Shown: positions 32,896-42,353 of the stretch, piece after piece
How positions within the stretch are numbered: the stretch's first letter is position 1
Layout: each line of letters opens with the position of its first letter
Assembly: GCF_003248455.1 (NCBI RefSeq)
Contig: NZ_QFNM01000009.1
Coordinates: forward strand, 1-64,000
Reading direction: 5' to 3'
DNA: 64,000 nucleotides
From: Brevundimonas sp.
GTDB taxonomy: Bacteria > Pseudomonadota > Alphaproteobacteria > Caulobacterales > Caulobacteraceae
Position numbers and translations under genes: made by a program
The notes under the pieces: model-generated
The model's input: the letters and a program-made list of their open reading frames with translations, nothing else
The model's database searches: none
What the model was told of the DNA's origin: nothing

Positions 32896-33777
32896 ATGAG
32901 CGACGCCGTCTTCTCCGATCCGCTCGACCTGAAGAAGGTCGAGACCCGCGCCTGGTTCGAGCATCTGCGCGACCGCATCCATGCGGCCTTCGAGGCGCTG
33001 GAGGACGCCGCGCCCGCCGATCTGTTCCCCGGAGAACCCGGCCGCTTCGTCCGCACCCCCTGGACGCGGCCCGGGGGCGGCGGCGGCGTCATGGGGATGA
33101 TGCAAGGCCGGCTGTTCGAGAAGGTGGGCGTCCACGTCTCGACCGTTCACGGCGCCTTTCCCGCCGACTACGCCCGAACCGTGCCGGGCGCCGAGGTCGA
33201 TCCGCGCTTCTTCGCCACGGGGATCAGCCTGATCTGCCATCCGGTCAGCCCGCGCGTGCCGGCCGTCCACATGAACACCCGTTTCATCGCCACGACCAAG
33301 CGCTGGTTCGGCGGGGGCGGCGACCTGACGCCGGTGCTGATAGCGGATCGGCGCCAGGACCATCCCGACACCCTGGCCTTCCACGCCGCGATGAAGGCCG
33401 CCTGCGACGCCCACGACCCGACCTGGCACGCCAAATACAAGGCCTGGTGCGACGAATACTTCTACCTGCCCCACCGCCAGGAGCCGCGCGGCACTGGCGG
33501 GGTCTTCTACGACCATCACGACAGCGGCGACTACGACCGCGACTTCGCCTTCACCCGCGACATCGGCCTGGCCTTCCTGGACGTCTATCCCCGGATCGTC
33601 GCCGCCCGCATGGCCGAGCCCTGGACGGCGGAGGAGCGCGAGGAACAGCTGGTCCGGCGCGGCCGCTATGTGGAGTTCAACCTGCTCTACGACCGCGGCA
33701 CCCTGTTCGGCCTGAAGACCGGCGGGAACGTGGACTCCATCCTGTCGTCCATGCCGCCCGTGGTGAAGTGGCCTTGA
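32896..33777 (+). CDS. hemF: Oxygen-dependent coproporphyrinogen III oxidase
   Basis: The 293-aa enzyme carries GGGGGVMGMMQGRLFEKVGV, HVSTVHGAFP, ISLICHPVSPRVPAVHMNTR and WFGGGGDLTPVL, with EPRGTGGVFYDH and YVEFNLLYDRGTLFGLKTGG, all HemF signatures. It oxidatively decarboxylates coproporphyrinogen III to protoporphyrinogen IX in haem synthesis under aerobic conditions. The start is ambiguous: ATG at 32896 (used) or GTG at 32881, neither with a strong ribosome binding site. It is a single gene, convergent with the LysR gene. Confidence 0.95.
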   Translation: MSDAVFSDPLDLKKVETRAWFEHLRDRIHAAFEALEDAAPADLFPGEPGRFVRTPWTRPGGGGGVMGMMQGRLFEKVGVHVSTVHGAFPADYARTVPGAEVDPRFFATGISLICHPVSPRVPAVHMNTRFIATTKRWFGGGGDLTPVLIADRRQDHPDTLAFHAAMKAACDAHDPTWHAKYKAWCDEYFYLPHRQEPRGTGGVFYDHHDSGDYDRDFAFTRDIGLAFLDVYPRIVAARMAEPWTAEEREEQLVRRGRYVEFNLLYDRGTLFGLKTGGNVDSILSSMPPVVKWP

Positions 33778-33811
33778 TTGCGGCACACAAGAATCCGCAG
33801 GATTGAGAGCA

Positions 33812-34690
33812 TCAACGCATCATCGTTTGCTCGAAAACATCTCCCGCCCGGCTGCGATAGCGTTCCTTGTGCCTTAACAGGCGAAACGGCCTTTCCGGCA
33901 GGGTGAAGGGGGCCGTCGCCAGCCGACCGGCCGCGACCGAGGCATAGGCCACGCTTTCCGACAGGGCCGTGGCCCCCGCTCCCGCCTCGGCCGCCGCCAG
34001 CACCGCCTCGTTGGACGGCAGGGTCATCGACACCGACAGTTCGGCCGGATCGACGCCCGCCTCGCGCACCGCCGCCTCCAATGTCGAACGGGTGCCCGAT
34101 CCGACCTCGCGCAGCACCCAGGGCTGGGTCGTCAGTTCGCGCGGCTGAAGCTGTCGCGAGCCCGCCCAAGGGTGGTCCGGCGTCACCAGCACCGCCAGGC
34201 GGTCGGATCCTACCTGCGTCTGCGCCAGGGCCGGCTCGTCCACCACCCCCTCGACCAGGCCGATCTCGGCGGCGCCGGTCAGCACGGCCAGTGTCGCCTC
34301 GCGCGTATTGCCGATCTCCACCGCAAGTTCGACGCCGGGATAGACGGCGTGAAAATCCACCAGGCGGCGCGGCAGCCAGTAGCTGGCGATGGTCTGGCTG
34401 GCGAACACAGCCAGTCGCCCGCGCCGCAGCGCGCTCATGTCCGCCAGCGCCGCCTCCGCCGCCTGGGCCCGCGCCAGCACCGCCTTCGCCTCGGGCAGGA
34501 AGGCCCGGCCCGTCTCGTTCAGCACGATCCCCCGCCCCACCCTGTCGAACAGGCGCACCCCATGCTCCGTCTCCAGGGCCGCGATGGCGTTCGACACGGC
34601 CGATTGGGTCAGGTTCAGCGCCCGCGCCGCCGCCGTCACATGGTCCCGCTCGGCGACGGCGACGAATATCCGCAGGCGTTCCAGGGTCAC
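33812..34690 (-). CDS. LysR family transcriptional regulator
   Basis: The 292-aa regulator has an N-terminal winged helix-turn-helix (LERLRIFVAVAERDHVTAAA, then LNLTQSAVSNAIAALE) and a periplasmic-binding-like effector domain (LAVFASQTIASYWLPRRLVD, VLREVGSGTRSTLE). The pattern resembles YeiE/CysB-side regulators that control the adjacent YeiH exporter. The GTG at 34690 is chosen for GGAG seven bases upstream. The 79-bp gap to the divergent yeiH-like gene includes an ATC-N9-GAT motif (34697-34711) of LysR-box type. Confidence 0.88.
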   Translation of the reverse strand: MTLERLRIFVAVAERDHVTAAARALNLTQSAVSNAIAALETEHGVRLFDRVGRGIVLNETGRAFLPEAKAVLARAQAAEAALADMSALRRGRLAVFASQTIASYWLPRRLVDFHAVYPGVELAVEIGNTREATLAVLTGAAEIGLVEGVVDEPALAQTQVGSDRLAVLVTPDHPWAGSRQLQPRELTTQPWVLREVGSGTRSTLEAAVREAGVDPAELSVSMTLPSNEAVLAAAEAGAGATALSESVAYASVAAGRLATAPFTLPERPFRLLRHKERYRSRAGDVFEQTMMR

Positions 34691-34769
34691 GATTGATCTC
34701 CTAATCGGATTGGAACGACCATAACTATCCGTTGGACCGCCGTCGAGCGGCGCCGCATGGCTTGGCAGG

Positions 34770-35825
34770 ATGAAGACCGCCGCCCTGCCCGCTCCCGTCG
34801 CGCCGCCCCTCGCGGCGATCAAGGCGTTCGGTCGGTCCGTCGGCCCAGGCGTCGTTCTATGCCTGTTCGTCACCCTTGCCGCCGTCGGCCTGACCAGCCT
34901 CGAGCGCGACATCCTGGGCCACGTCTGGCTGGAGCCCCTGGTGCTGGCCATCCTGCTGGGCGCCGCCGTCCGCACCGCCTGGACGCCCGATGCGCGCTTC
35001 AAGGCCGGCGTCGACTTCTCGGCCAAAACGCTGCTGGAGATCGCGGTGGTGCTGTTGGGCGCCTCGGTCAGCGCGGCCACCCTGTCGGCGCTGGGCGCAG
35101 GTTTCGTGATCGGCATCCTCGGCCTGGTCGCCCTGGCCATCCTGATCGGGTTCGGCCTCGGCCGCGCCCTTGGCCTGAACCCGCGCATGGCGCTGCTGGT
35201 CGCCTGCGGCAACGCCATCTGCGGCAATTCGGCCATCGCCGCCGTCGCCCCCGTGATCCAGGCGGACGGCGAAGAGGTCGCCGCCTCCATCGCCTTCACC
35301 GCCGTCCTGGGCGTGATCGTGGTCCTGGCCCTGCCGCTGCTGGGCGGTCTGATCCATCTGAACGGCCTTCAGTACGGCGCCCTGGCCGGCCTAACCGTCT
35401 ATGCGGTGCCCCAGGTGCTGGCCGCCGCCGCCCCCTTCGGCGCGGTTTCCATCCAGACCGGCACGGTGGTCAAGCTGGTGCGGGTGCTGATGCTGGGGCC
35501 GGTCGTCCTCGTCCTGTCGCTGATCCTGCGCGACCGCGCGCCGGGCGCCGCCAGGCCGGGCCCGACGCGGCTGCTGCCCTGGTTCATCGTCGGCTTTCTG
35601 GCCATGATCGCCCTGCGTTCGCTGGACCTGATCCCGCAAGCCCTGTTGTCGCCGATGGCGGCGACCTCCGGCCTTTTTACCGTGATCGCCATGGCGGCCC
35701 TGGGGCTGCAGACCGACATTCGCGCCGTGGCCCGCGCCGGCGGCCGGGTCGTCGCCGCCGTCCTCCTGTCCCTGGCCGCCCTGGTGCTGCTGGCGTTCGG
35801 GCTGATCTGGGCGCTGGCGCTTTAA
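34770..35825 (+). CDS. YeiH/UPF0324 family putative sulfur-anion exporter
   Basis: The 351-aa integral membrane protein has about ten hydrophobic helices. The family blocks are FSAKTLLEIAVVLLGASVSA, LLVACGNAICGNSAIAAVAP, VIQADGEEVAASIAF, VPQVLAAAAPFGAVSIQTGT and AMAALGLQTDIRAV. Members of UPF0324 have been linked to export of sulfite, sulfate or taurine metabolites. The divergent LysR gene is probably its regulator. Its stop shares TTTAAA with the stop of the convergent amidotransferase. Confidence 0.88.
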   Translation: MKTAALPAPVAPPLAAIKAFGRSVGPGVVLCLFVTLAAVGLTSLERDILGHVWLEPLVLAILLGAAVRTAWTPDARFKAGVDFSAKTLLEIAVVLLGASVSAATLSALGAGFVIGILGLVALAILIGFGLGRALGLNPRMALLVACGNAICGNSAIAAVAPVIQADGEEVAASIAFTAVLGVIVVLALPLLGGLIHLNGLQYGALAGLTVYAVPQVLAAAAPFGAVSIQTGTVVKLVRVLMLGPVVLVLSLILRDRAPGAARPGPTRLLPWFIVGFLAMIALRSLDLIPQALLSPMAATSGLFTVIAMAALGLQTDIRAVARAGGRVVAAVLLSLAALVLLAFGLIWALAL

Positions 35826-36553
35826 ATCCCGCTGCCCTGATCCTCGACCGGCGGCGGGGTCAGCAGCAGGAAGGCGCGAATCCAGGCCGTCAGCACCGCC
35901 CGGTCGTTCGGCCGTTTCAAGCTGTCGATGGCCGCGTCCGCCACGTCGTGGGGAATCCGCGCCCCGCGTCGTCCCTCGATCAGGGCCTGGGCGTATTCGG
36001 GCTGGAACTCCGGGTGGCACTGGAACGATATGGCGTCCTGCCCCCAGGCCAGTCCGGCGTAGGGGGTGAAGCCGCTGGAGGCGATGACCCGCGCATCGTC
36101 CGAGATCGCCGTCACCTGATCCTGATGCGACACCGGAATGGCGAGGGTTCGCGCGCGCGGATGCATCCACGGCTCGTCGGAATGCACCGCGTAGCGGTGC
36201 AGGCCCACGCCCCAGCCCTTGTGCGACTTCTCCACCGCCCCGCCGAAGGCGTGGGCCAGGGCCTGATGCCCGAAACAGATGCCCACCAGCCGCGTCCGGC
36301 CCCGCGCCGCCCTGAGCCAGTCCACCAGCTGCGGAATCCACGGCAGGTCGTCATAAACCCCGGCCGCCGAGCCGGTGACGATGGCGCCCTGGAACGCGGC
36401 CGGATCGTCGGGCAGATGGCCGGCCTGCACATTGAACCGCGTCGTCGGCACGCCCTCGCCCAGCAAGGCCCGAAAACGCGCCGGATAGTCGTCGAAGGCG
36501 TCTTTCAAGTCCTCCGGCGGATGGCCGGTTTCCAGAATGGCGATGCGGGTCAT
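35822..36553 (-). CDS. Class I glutamine amidotransferase-like protein
   Basis: The 243-aa protein has RIAILETGHPPEDL, the nucleophile elbow LVGICFGHQALAHAFGG (Cys) and the dyad ISFQCHPEFQPEYAQALI (His-Glu), which complete the GATase triad. GAIVTGSAAGVYDDLPWIPQ is typical of stand-alone GMP-synthase-like amidotransferases of unknown acceptor. It probably hydrolyses glutamine or a gamma-glutamyl compound in the cytosol. The ATG at 36553 fits the conserved start. Confidence 0.85.
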   Translation of the reverse strand: MTRIAILETGHPPEDLKDAFDDYPARFRALLGEGVPTTRFNVQAGHLPDDPAAFQGAIVTGSAAGVYDDLPWIPQLVDWLRAARGRTRLVGICFGHQALAHAFGGAVEKSHKGWGVGLHRYAVHSDEPWMHPRARTLAIPVSHQDQVTAISDDARVIASSGFTPYAGLAWGQDAISFQCHPEFQPEYAQALIEGRRGARIPHDVADAAIDSLKRPNDRAVLTAWIRAFLLLTPPPVEDQGSGI

Positions 36554-36699
36554 GCGCCGAACCCTATCCGATTGCGTCCCGCGCGCCAGCCGAAACACGG
36601 CCCAGCCATCCTAATCGCCGCTCGCGATCCCTTGGCGCACAAGGCTTTGCGGACCGCGCCGCGCAATCGACCGATCGCCCCGCCGACCTGGGTTATGAT

Positions 36700-36784
36700 G
36701 ACCGATCGGTCTTTGACATCGTCGCCTGCGCCCAAAAGTCGGACTCACTTGGACTCGTTGGACTGTTTTTTTTCGGAGTCCAAC
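36700..36784. repeat. Palindrome, GGTCTTTGACAT motif, GGACTC iterons and hairpin
   Basis: In order: GACCGATCGGTC (perfect palindrome, 36700-36711), TTGACA (36713-36718), three GGACT units (36740-36764, about 10 bp apart), and an 8+8 inverted repeat GTTGGACT/AGTCCAAC (36757-36784) with a T8 loop and TTTT after it. The 12-mer GGTCTTTGACAT (36708-36719) is shared with both 80-bp repeats at 16.3 kb. This is the main content of the 234-bp gap between the amidotransferase and rlmJ. The function is unknown. Confidence 0.6.
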
Positions 36785-36787
36785 TTT

Positions 36788-37603
36788 TCAGAAGGTCCAG
36801 ACCTCGGCCCGGCCGCCCGCCTCGCCCAGGGCGCCCGCGACCCAGCCGCAAATCTCGTTCGCCGCCGCCTCGCATCCGGCCGGCGGATTGACCACCACCA
36901 TGGCGCAGCCGTTCATCTTCATCGGATCGGTCAGGGGCCGAAGGCGCGCCTCCGCCGCCAGGGTCGGCCCCACGCGCCCCTCAAGCCGCCGGATGAAGGC
37001 GTCGAAGGTCTCCAGATCCTTCAACGGCGTCCAGATCGCCACCGTCGCGCTCGGGTCGCGCCGCGCCACCGCGACCGCCGCCTCGGCGGCCCGCGCATAG
37101 TCGTCGGGCTTTTCGAACGGCGGGTCGATCAGCACCAGCGGCCCGCGCGCCCTGGCCGCCTCCGCTGGCGCTAGGTCGTAGCCGTCGCCCTCGCGCGCCT
37201 CGGCGTTCGCGCGTCCCGCCAGGGCTTCGGCCAGCATGGCGCGCACCGGCGGGTTCAACTCGAACCCGACATAGCGCCCCCCGTCGGACAGGGCGTCGGC
37301 GATCAGCAACGGCGACCCCGGATAATACCGCGCATCGCCGTCCGGGTTGTAAGCCGCCACCCGGTCCGCCAGGGCCTCCATCAGCGGCGTGCGCCCCTCG
37401 GCGTTCATCAGCCGCGCCACCCCGGCCTCGGCCTCCTTGGACCGCGCCGCGTCGCCCGACAGGTCGTAAAGCCCGGCCCCCGCATGGGTGTCCAGAACCG
37501 TCAGCGGCCCCTGCGCCTGGCGCGCCGCCGCCAGCCACAGCACCAGGGCGTGTTTGACCAGATCGGCGAAGTTTCCGGCGTGAAAGCTGTGGCGATAGTT
37601 CAT
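36788..37603 (-). CDS. rlmJ: 23S rRNA (adenine(2030)-N6)-methyltransferase RlmJ
   Basis: The 271-aa protein begins MNYRHSFHAGNFADLVKHAL, the distinctive RlmJ start, then VLDTHAGAGLYDL (SAM motif I), GRYVGFELNPPVRAMLAEAL and the catalytic LVLIDPPFEKPDDYARA (DPPF). WTPLKDLETFDAF and MNGCAMVVVNPP complete the family pattern. It methylates A2030 of 23S rRNA. It is divergent from topoisomerase IB. Confidence 0.93.
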   Translation of the reverse strand: MNYRHSFHAGNFADLVKHALVLWLAAARQAQGPLTVLDTHAGAGLYDLSGDAARSKEAEAGVARLMNAEGRTPLMEALADRVAAYNPDGDARYYPGSPLLIADALSDGGRYVGFELNPPVRAMLAEALAGRANAEAREGDGYDLAPAEAARARGPLVLIDPPFEKPDDYARAAEAAVAVARRDPSATVAIWTPLKDLETFDAFIRRLEGRVGPTLAAEARLRPLTDPMKMNGCAMVVVNPPAGCEAAANEICGWVAGALGEAGGRAEVWTF

Positions 37604-37719
37604 GCCGCCTCGTCCCCCGGCGCGCCCTATCGGTCAAGCGGAACTCGCCCGCCCGGCCCCGCGTTCGTCGCTCGTCCTCGGCAAACGGCTGAAAGGCCAA
37701 CGAAAAGGAAACGCGGCGA

Positions 37720-38742
37720 ATGGCCGACGGATCGCACGCCTTCGATGCCGCCGCCGAAGTCCCCCAGGGTCTCGGCTACTGCAGCGACGCCTCTCCCGGC
37801 CTGACGCGCCGCCGTTCGGGCAATGGCTGGTCCTATCGCGACGCCAGGGGCCAGGCCGTCTCCGATCCAAAGACGCTGGCCCGCATCCGCGCCCTGGCCA
37901 TTCCCCCCGCCTGGACCGACGTCTGGATCTGCCCCTGGGCCAATGGGCACATCCAGGCCACCGGGCGCGACGCCAAGGGACGCAAACAGTATCGCTATCA
38001 CGCCGACTGGAGCACGGCCCGCTCGGAAAACAAGTTCGACAGGCTGCCGGCCTTCTCCCGCGCCCTGCCGAAACTGCGCGACAGGGTCGAACACGACCTG
38101 GGCCTGCGCGGCGTGTGTCGCGACAAGGTGCTGGCCACCGCCGTCCGCCTTCTGGAGATCACCCTGATCCGGGTCGGCAATGCGACCTACGCCCGCCAGA
38201 ACCGCAGCTACGGCCTGACCACCCTGCACAAGCGGCATCTGGACGTGGACGGCGCCGCCCTGACCTTCGAGTTTCGCGGCAAGAGCGGCAAGGATCACGC
38301 CGTCAGCGTCAAGGACCGTCGCCTGGCCCGCGTCGTGCGCGAGCTGGAGGGTCTGCCGGGTCAGCAACTGTTCAAATACCGCACGGCCGACGGAACCCTG
38401 TGTCCGATCGATTCCGACGACGTGAACGCCTATATCCGCGAGGCGATGGGCGACCAGTTCTCGGCCAAGGACTTCCGCACCTGGGCCGGCACGGTCTCGG
38501 CAGCGCGCGCCTTGCGCGATACGGAGGCCCCGTCCTCGCCTGCCGACGCCAAGCGAAAGATCACCGTCTGCGTCAAGGCGGTGGCCGGCCTGTTGGGCAA
38601 CACACCGACCGTCTGCCGCGCCTCCTACGTCCATCCCAAGGTCTTCGCCCTGTTCGAAAGCGGACAGATCGCCAAAGTCCTTCCTGGATCGGAGACCAAG
38701 GGTTTCGAAAAAGCCCTGATCAAACATCTGCTTGCCGCCTGA
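37720..38742 (+). CDS. DNA topoisomerase IB
   Basis: The 340-aa enzyme is of the poxvirus-like bacterial type IB. GLTRRRSGNGWSYRDARG and IPPAWTDVWICPWANGHIQA form the N-terminal domain. The catalytic domain shows LLEITLIRVGNATYARQNRS and YGLTTLHKRHLDV with its active-site arginines, then FRGKSGKDH (Lys), AKDFRTWAGTVSAARAL and the nucleophile region VCRASYVHPKVF. It relaxes supercoils through a 3'-phosphotyrosine intermediate. Length and motifs appear intact. Confidence 0.93.
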   Translation: MADGSHAFDAAAEVPQGLGYCSDASPGLTRRRSGNGWSYRDARGQAVSDPKTLARIRALAIPPAWTDVWICPWANGHIQATGRDAKGRKQYRYHADWSTARSENKFDRLPAFSRALPKLRDRVEHDLGLRGVCRDKVLATAVRLLEITLIRVGNATYARQNRSYGLTTLHKRHLDVDGAALTFEFRGKSGKDHAVSVKDRRLARVVRELEGLPGQQLFKYRTADGTLCPIDSDDVNAYIREAMGDQFSAKDFRTWAGTVSAARALRDTEAPSSPADAKRKITVCVKAVAGLLGNTPTVCRASYVHPKVFALFESGQIAKVLPGSETKGFEKALIKHLLAA

Positions 38743-38842
38743 CCTCAGCGGTTCTCATCGCTGGGATTAGAAATCTCCATTTGATCGCTAGGCTTTAAAA
38801 CCGCCTCCTGCTCGTGGCGCAACCAGACGCCGCGAGGGGATC

Positions 38843-41224
38843 ATGACCGCCACATCCGCCACTGTCCGAAGACTGCTGTCCGCCACGGCCCTCCTTACCA
38901 GCCTGGGCGCGCCCGCCCTGGCCTGGGCTGCGCCGGACGCGCCGCCCGCGCCCCAGGCGGCGACGCCCGGCGTGGCCAGCGTCGGCGACATCGTCGTCAC
39001 CGCCCGCCGACGCGACGAGCGGGCGCAGGACGTGCCCATCGCCCTGACGGTCGTAAACGAGGAACTGCTGGACCGCACCGGCGCCTACAATGTCGGCCAG
39101 GTCGCCCAGCTGGCGCCCAGCGTCCAGCTTCTGACGTCGAACCCCCGGAACACCGCCATCACCATCCGGGGCCTGGGCGCCAGCTACGGCCTGGCCAACG
39201 ACGGGCTGGAGCAGGGGGTCGGCATCTATGTCGATCAGGTCTATTACGGCCGCCCGGCCACCGCGACGCTGGACTTCGTCGATCTGGACCGGATCGAAAT
39301 CCTGCGCGGGCCGCAGGGCACCCTGTTCGGCAAGAACACCACCGCCGGCGCCCTGAACATCACCACCCAGGCGCCGTCCTTCACGCCCGAAGGCCGCGCC
39401 GAAATGAGCTTCGGCGACTACGGCTTCCTTCAGGCCAAGGCCACCGTCAGCGGCCCCGTCGTGGACGACAAGGTCGCCGCCCGCGTCTCGGTCGTCTCCA
39501 CCCGGCGCGATGGCGTGCTGGACAATGTCACCACGGGCGAGAAGCAGAACTCGCAACAGTCGATCAGCCTGCGCGGCCAGCTGCTGTTCCAGCCCACGGA
39601 TCAGCTTCGCATACGGCTCTACGCCGACTACGCCGACCTGACGCCCGACTGCTGCACCCAGGTCTATGTCACGGCGGGCCAGACGCTGAAGCCCGCCGCC
39701 CAGCAGTTCGCCGCCCTGGCCGCCGGGCGCGGCTATGCTCCGCCCAGCACCGACCCCTACGACCGCCTCGCCGATGTCGACAGCCCGATCCAGGCCGACC
39801 AGATCCACCGCGGCGTCTCGGCCGTCGTCGACTACGATTTCGGTTTCGCCACCCTGACCTCGGTCTCGGCCTGGCGCGCCTGGGACTGGGGGCCGAAGAA
39901 CGACCGCGACTACACCGCGCTCGACATCACCCGCCAGTCGGCCAATCCGTCGTGGCAGGATCAATGGAGCCAGGAGTTGCGGCTGTCCTCCAACGGATCG
40001 AACCGCATCGACTGGACCGTCGGCCTTTACGCCTTCCATCAGGCGGTCGAGACGCACGGCGTCACCGAATACGGCCGCGACGCCGTCTATTGGCTGATCG
40101 GGCCGAACCTGCCGACCGTGCCCGACGCCCTGCTGGACGGCTATATCGTGTATAACGACAGCCGGATCGAGACGGATTCATACGCCGTCTTCGGCCAGCT
40201 GACCTGGAACATCACTGACCGGCTGCACCTGACGCCGGGCCTGCGCTACACCAAGGAAGACAAGTCCGGCTGGTATCAGGCCACGACGGCTGGCGGCCTC
40301 GTCACCAACGATGCGGCCCTGATCTCGCGCCGTCTGGGCGTCGCCCGCCCCCAGGCCTATGGCGCCAGCCTGTCGGACGACGACCTGTCCGGTCAAGTGT
40401 CCCTAGCCTATGACGTCGCCGACGACGTCCTGACCTACGCCAGCGTCGCGCGGGGCTATAAGTCGGGCGGCATCAATATGGCGGGCATTCCCAACCTGCC
40501 CAACGGCCAGCCGTCCCTGACCAACGCCGTGGTCAAGCCCGAGGTCGTCACCACCTATGAGCTGGGCCTGAAGACCCAGGCGTTCGGCCGTCGCCTGACC
40601 GCCAACCTGGCCGCCTATCGCACCGATGTCGAAGACTATCAGGCCAATGTGGTCGACAGCGGCCCCGGCGCCCTGCGCGGCTATCTGGCCAACGCCGACA
40701 AGGTGGTGATCCAGGGCGTGGAACTGGACGCCTTCGCCAGGCCGAACCAGCATGTCGACCTCTACGCCAACGTCGCCTGGACCGATGCGAAATACGACGC
40801 CTTCGCCAACGGTCCCTGCCCGCTGGAGCGGATCGGGACATCGACCGTCGCCTGCGACCTGTCGGGCCAGGACCTGCCCGGCGTCTCGCCCTGGGCTGCG
40901 TCGGTGGGCGGCGAACTGCATGGCCGGGGCGGCTTCCTGGGCCTGCCGGGCGAGTTCTATGGCGGCGCCGACGCCAGCTATCGCTCGACCTACAACTCCG
41001 ACGCCTCGGTTTCGCGCTATACCGAGATCGAAGGCTATTCCATTCTGAACCTGCGCGGCGGCTTCCGCGCCGACAACGGCTGGGAGGCCTTCGTCTGGGT
41101 CAAGAACGCGCTGGACGAGGACTATCTTCAGTTCGTCAGCGTCCAGTCCGGCAACTCGGGCCTGGTCATCGGCAATCCCGGCGATCCCCGCACCGTGGGG
41201 ATCACCCTGCGGGCGCGGTACTAG
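38843..41224 (+). CDS. TonB-dependent receptor
   Basis: The 793-aa outer-membrane receptor has a signal peptide (to PALAWA, about residue 30), a TonB-box-like DIVVTARRRDERAQDVPIAL, a plug domain (VQLLTSNPRNTAITIRGLGA, then RIEILRGPQGTLFGKNTTAG, ALNITTQ) and a 22-strand barrel ending in VGITLRARY. It resembles the large family of Caulobacter/Sphingomonas receptors for plant-derived or aromatic compounds. The ligand is unknown. No neighbouring enzyme or regulator hints at it. The 100 bases upstream hold no gene. Confidence 0.93.
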   Translation: MTATSATVRRLLSATALLTSLGAPALAWAAPDAPPAPQAATPGVASVGDIVVTARRRDERAQDVPIALTVVNEELLDRTGAYNVGQVAQLAPSVQLLTSNPRNTAITIRGLGASYGLANDGLEQGVGIYVDQVYYGRPATATLDFVDLDRIEILRGPQGTLFGKNTTAGALNITTQAPSFTPEGRAEMSFGDYGFLQAKATVSGPVVDDKVAARVSVVSTRRDGVLDNVTTGEKQNSQQSISLRGQLLFQPTDQLRIRLYADYADLTPDCCTQVYVTAGQTLKPAAQQFAALAAGRGYAPPSTDPYDRLADVDSPIQADQIHRGVSAVVDYDFGFATLTSVSAWRAWDWGPKNDRDYTALDITRQSANPSWQDQWSQELRLSSNGSNRIDWTVGLYAFHQAVETHGVTEYGRDAVYWLIGPNLPTVPDALLDGYIVYNDSRIETDSYAVFGQLTWNITDRLHLTPGLRYTKEDKSGWYQATTAGGLVTNDAALISRRLGVARPQAYGASLSDDDLSGQVSLAYDVADDVLTYASVARGYKSGGINMAGIPNLPNGQPSLTNAVVKPEVVTTYELGLKTQAFGRRLTANLAAYRTDVEDYQANVVDSGPGALRGYLANADKVVIQGVELDAFARPNQHVDLYANVAWTDAKYDAFANGPCPLERIGTSTVACDLSGQDLPGVSPWAASVGGELHGRGGFLGLPGEFYGGADASYRSTYNSDASVSRYTEIEGYSILNLRGGFRADNGWEAFVWVKNALDEDYLQFVSVQSGNSGLVIGNPGDPRTVGITLRARY

Positions 41225-41237
41225 ACGGCGCAAGTCT

Positions 41238-41258
41238 CCTCCCCGCTTCGCAGGGAGG
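41238..41258. terminator. Hairpin between convergent TonB receptor and tdh
   Basis: CCTCCC, a 9-base loop and GGGAGG lie in the 46-bp gap between two converging genes. The lack of a T run makes termination tentative. Confidence 0.4.
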
Positions 41259-41270
41259 GGACGCCGGTTC

Positions 41271-42323
41271 TCAGGCCGCCTTGTCCCAGTCCAGAACGAC
41301 CTTGCCCGACCGGCCCGACTTCATGGCCTCGAAGCCTTCGCGATAGTCGGCGTAGGCCAGCCGGTGGGTGATCAGGGGGCTGAGGTCCAGACCGGCCTTC
41401 AACAGGCCCAGCATCTTCCTCCAGGTGGTGAACATCTCGCGGCCATAGACGCCCTTGATGGTCAGCGCCTTCAGGATGATCGCGCCCCAGTCGGTCTCCA
41501 TCGGCTTGGCGGGAATCCCCAGCATGGCCATGCCGCCGCCCATGATCAGGGTGTCGACGCATTGTCTGAAGGCGACCGGGGAGCCCGACATCTCCAGCGC
41601 CACGTCGAACCCGACCTTCAGGCCCAGTTCCTTCATTACGTCGTGGATGTCTTCCTTGGTGGTGTTCACGGTGCGCACGCCCGGCGCCACCTTCTGCGCC
41701 AGGTCCAGCCGGAAGTCGTTGATGTCGGTCAGGACCACGGTCCGCGCGCCCGCATGACGGGCCACGGCGGCGGCCATCATGCCGATGGGGCCCGCGCCCG
41801 TGACCAGGACGTCCTCGCCCAGCAGGTCGAACTGCTGGGCCGTGTGAACCGCATTGCCGAACGGATCGAGGATCGAGCCGATCTCGTAGGGCACGTCGTC
41901 GGGCAGTTCGATCACGTTGAAGGCCGGGGCCACGACGAACTCGGCGAAGGCGCCCTGGCGGTTCACGCCGATGCCGCGCGTGTGCGGGTCCAGGTGGAAG
42001 TGACCGGCGCGCGCCGCTTCGGAGTTCAGGTCGATGACGTGCCCCTCGGCCGAGACGCGCTGGCCGATCTTCAGCGGGCGATCCACCTCCTTGCCGACGG
42101 CGACGATCTCGCCGGCGAACTCGTGGCCGGTGATCATCGGGGTCGGGACGTTCTTCTGGGACCATTCGTCCCAGTTCCAGATGTGGATGTCCGTGCCGCA
42201 GACAGCCGTGCGATGCACCCGGATCAGCACGTCCTCCGGTCCCGCCTCGGGGATCGGCGCATCGATCAGTTCCAGGCCCTCAACCGGCCCGGTCTTGGCC
42301 AGGGCCTTCATGGTTTGGGTCAT
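41271..42323 (-). CDS. tdh: L-threonine 3-dehydrogenase
   Basis: The 350-aa medium-chain zinc dehydrogenase has the catalytic zinc region VHRTAVCGTDIHIWNWDEWS, ITGHEFAGEIVAVGKEVD, the NAD-binding LVTGAGPIGMMAAAVARHAG and AMLGIPAKPMETDWGAIILK. HIWNWDEWSQ is distinctive for Tdh. It oxidises threonine to 2-amino-3-ketobutyrate with NAD+. Its partner kbl lies upstream on the same strand, separated by 149 bp that hold a repeat pair. The structural-zinc cysteines typical of longer enzymes are replaced (SEAARAGHFHLD region). Confidence 0.94.
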   Translation of the reverse strand: MTQTMKALAKTGPVEGLELIDAPIPEAGPEDVLIRVHRTAVCGTDIHIWNWDEWSQKNVPTPMITGHEFAGEIVAVGKEVDRPLKIGQRVSAEGHVIDLNSEAARAGHFHLDPHTRGIGVNRQGAFAEFVVAPAFNVIELPDDVPYEIGSILDPFGNAVHTAQQFDLLGEDVLVTGAGPIGMMAAAVARHAGARTVVLTDINDFRLDLAQKVAPGVRTVNTTKEDIHDVMKELGLKVGFDVALEMSGSPVAFRQCVDTLIMGGGMAMLGIPAKPMETDWGAIILKALTIKGVYGREMFTTWRKMLGLLKAGLDLSPLITHRLAYADYREGFEAMKSGRSGKVVLDWDKAA

Positions 42324-42353
42324 GATGACCTCTCCCTTGGTTATGCAGGAAGA

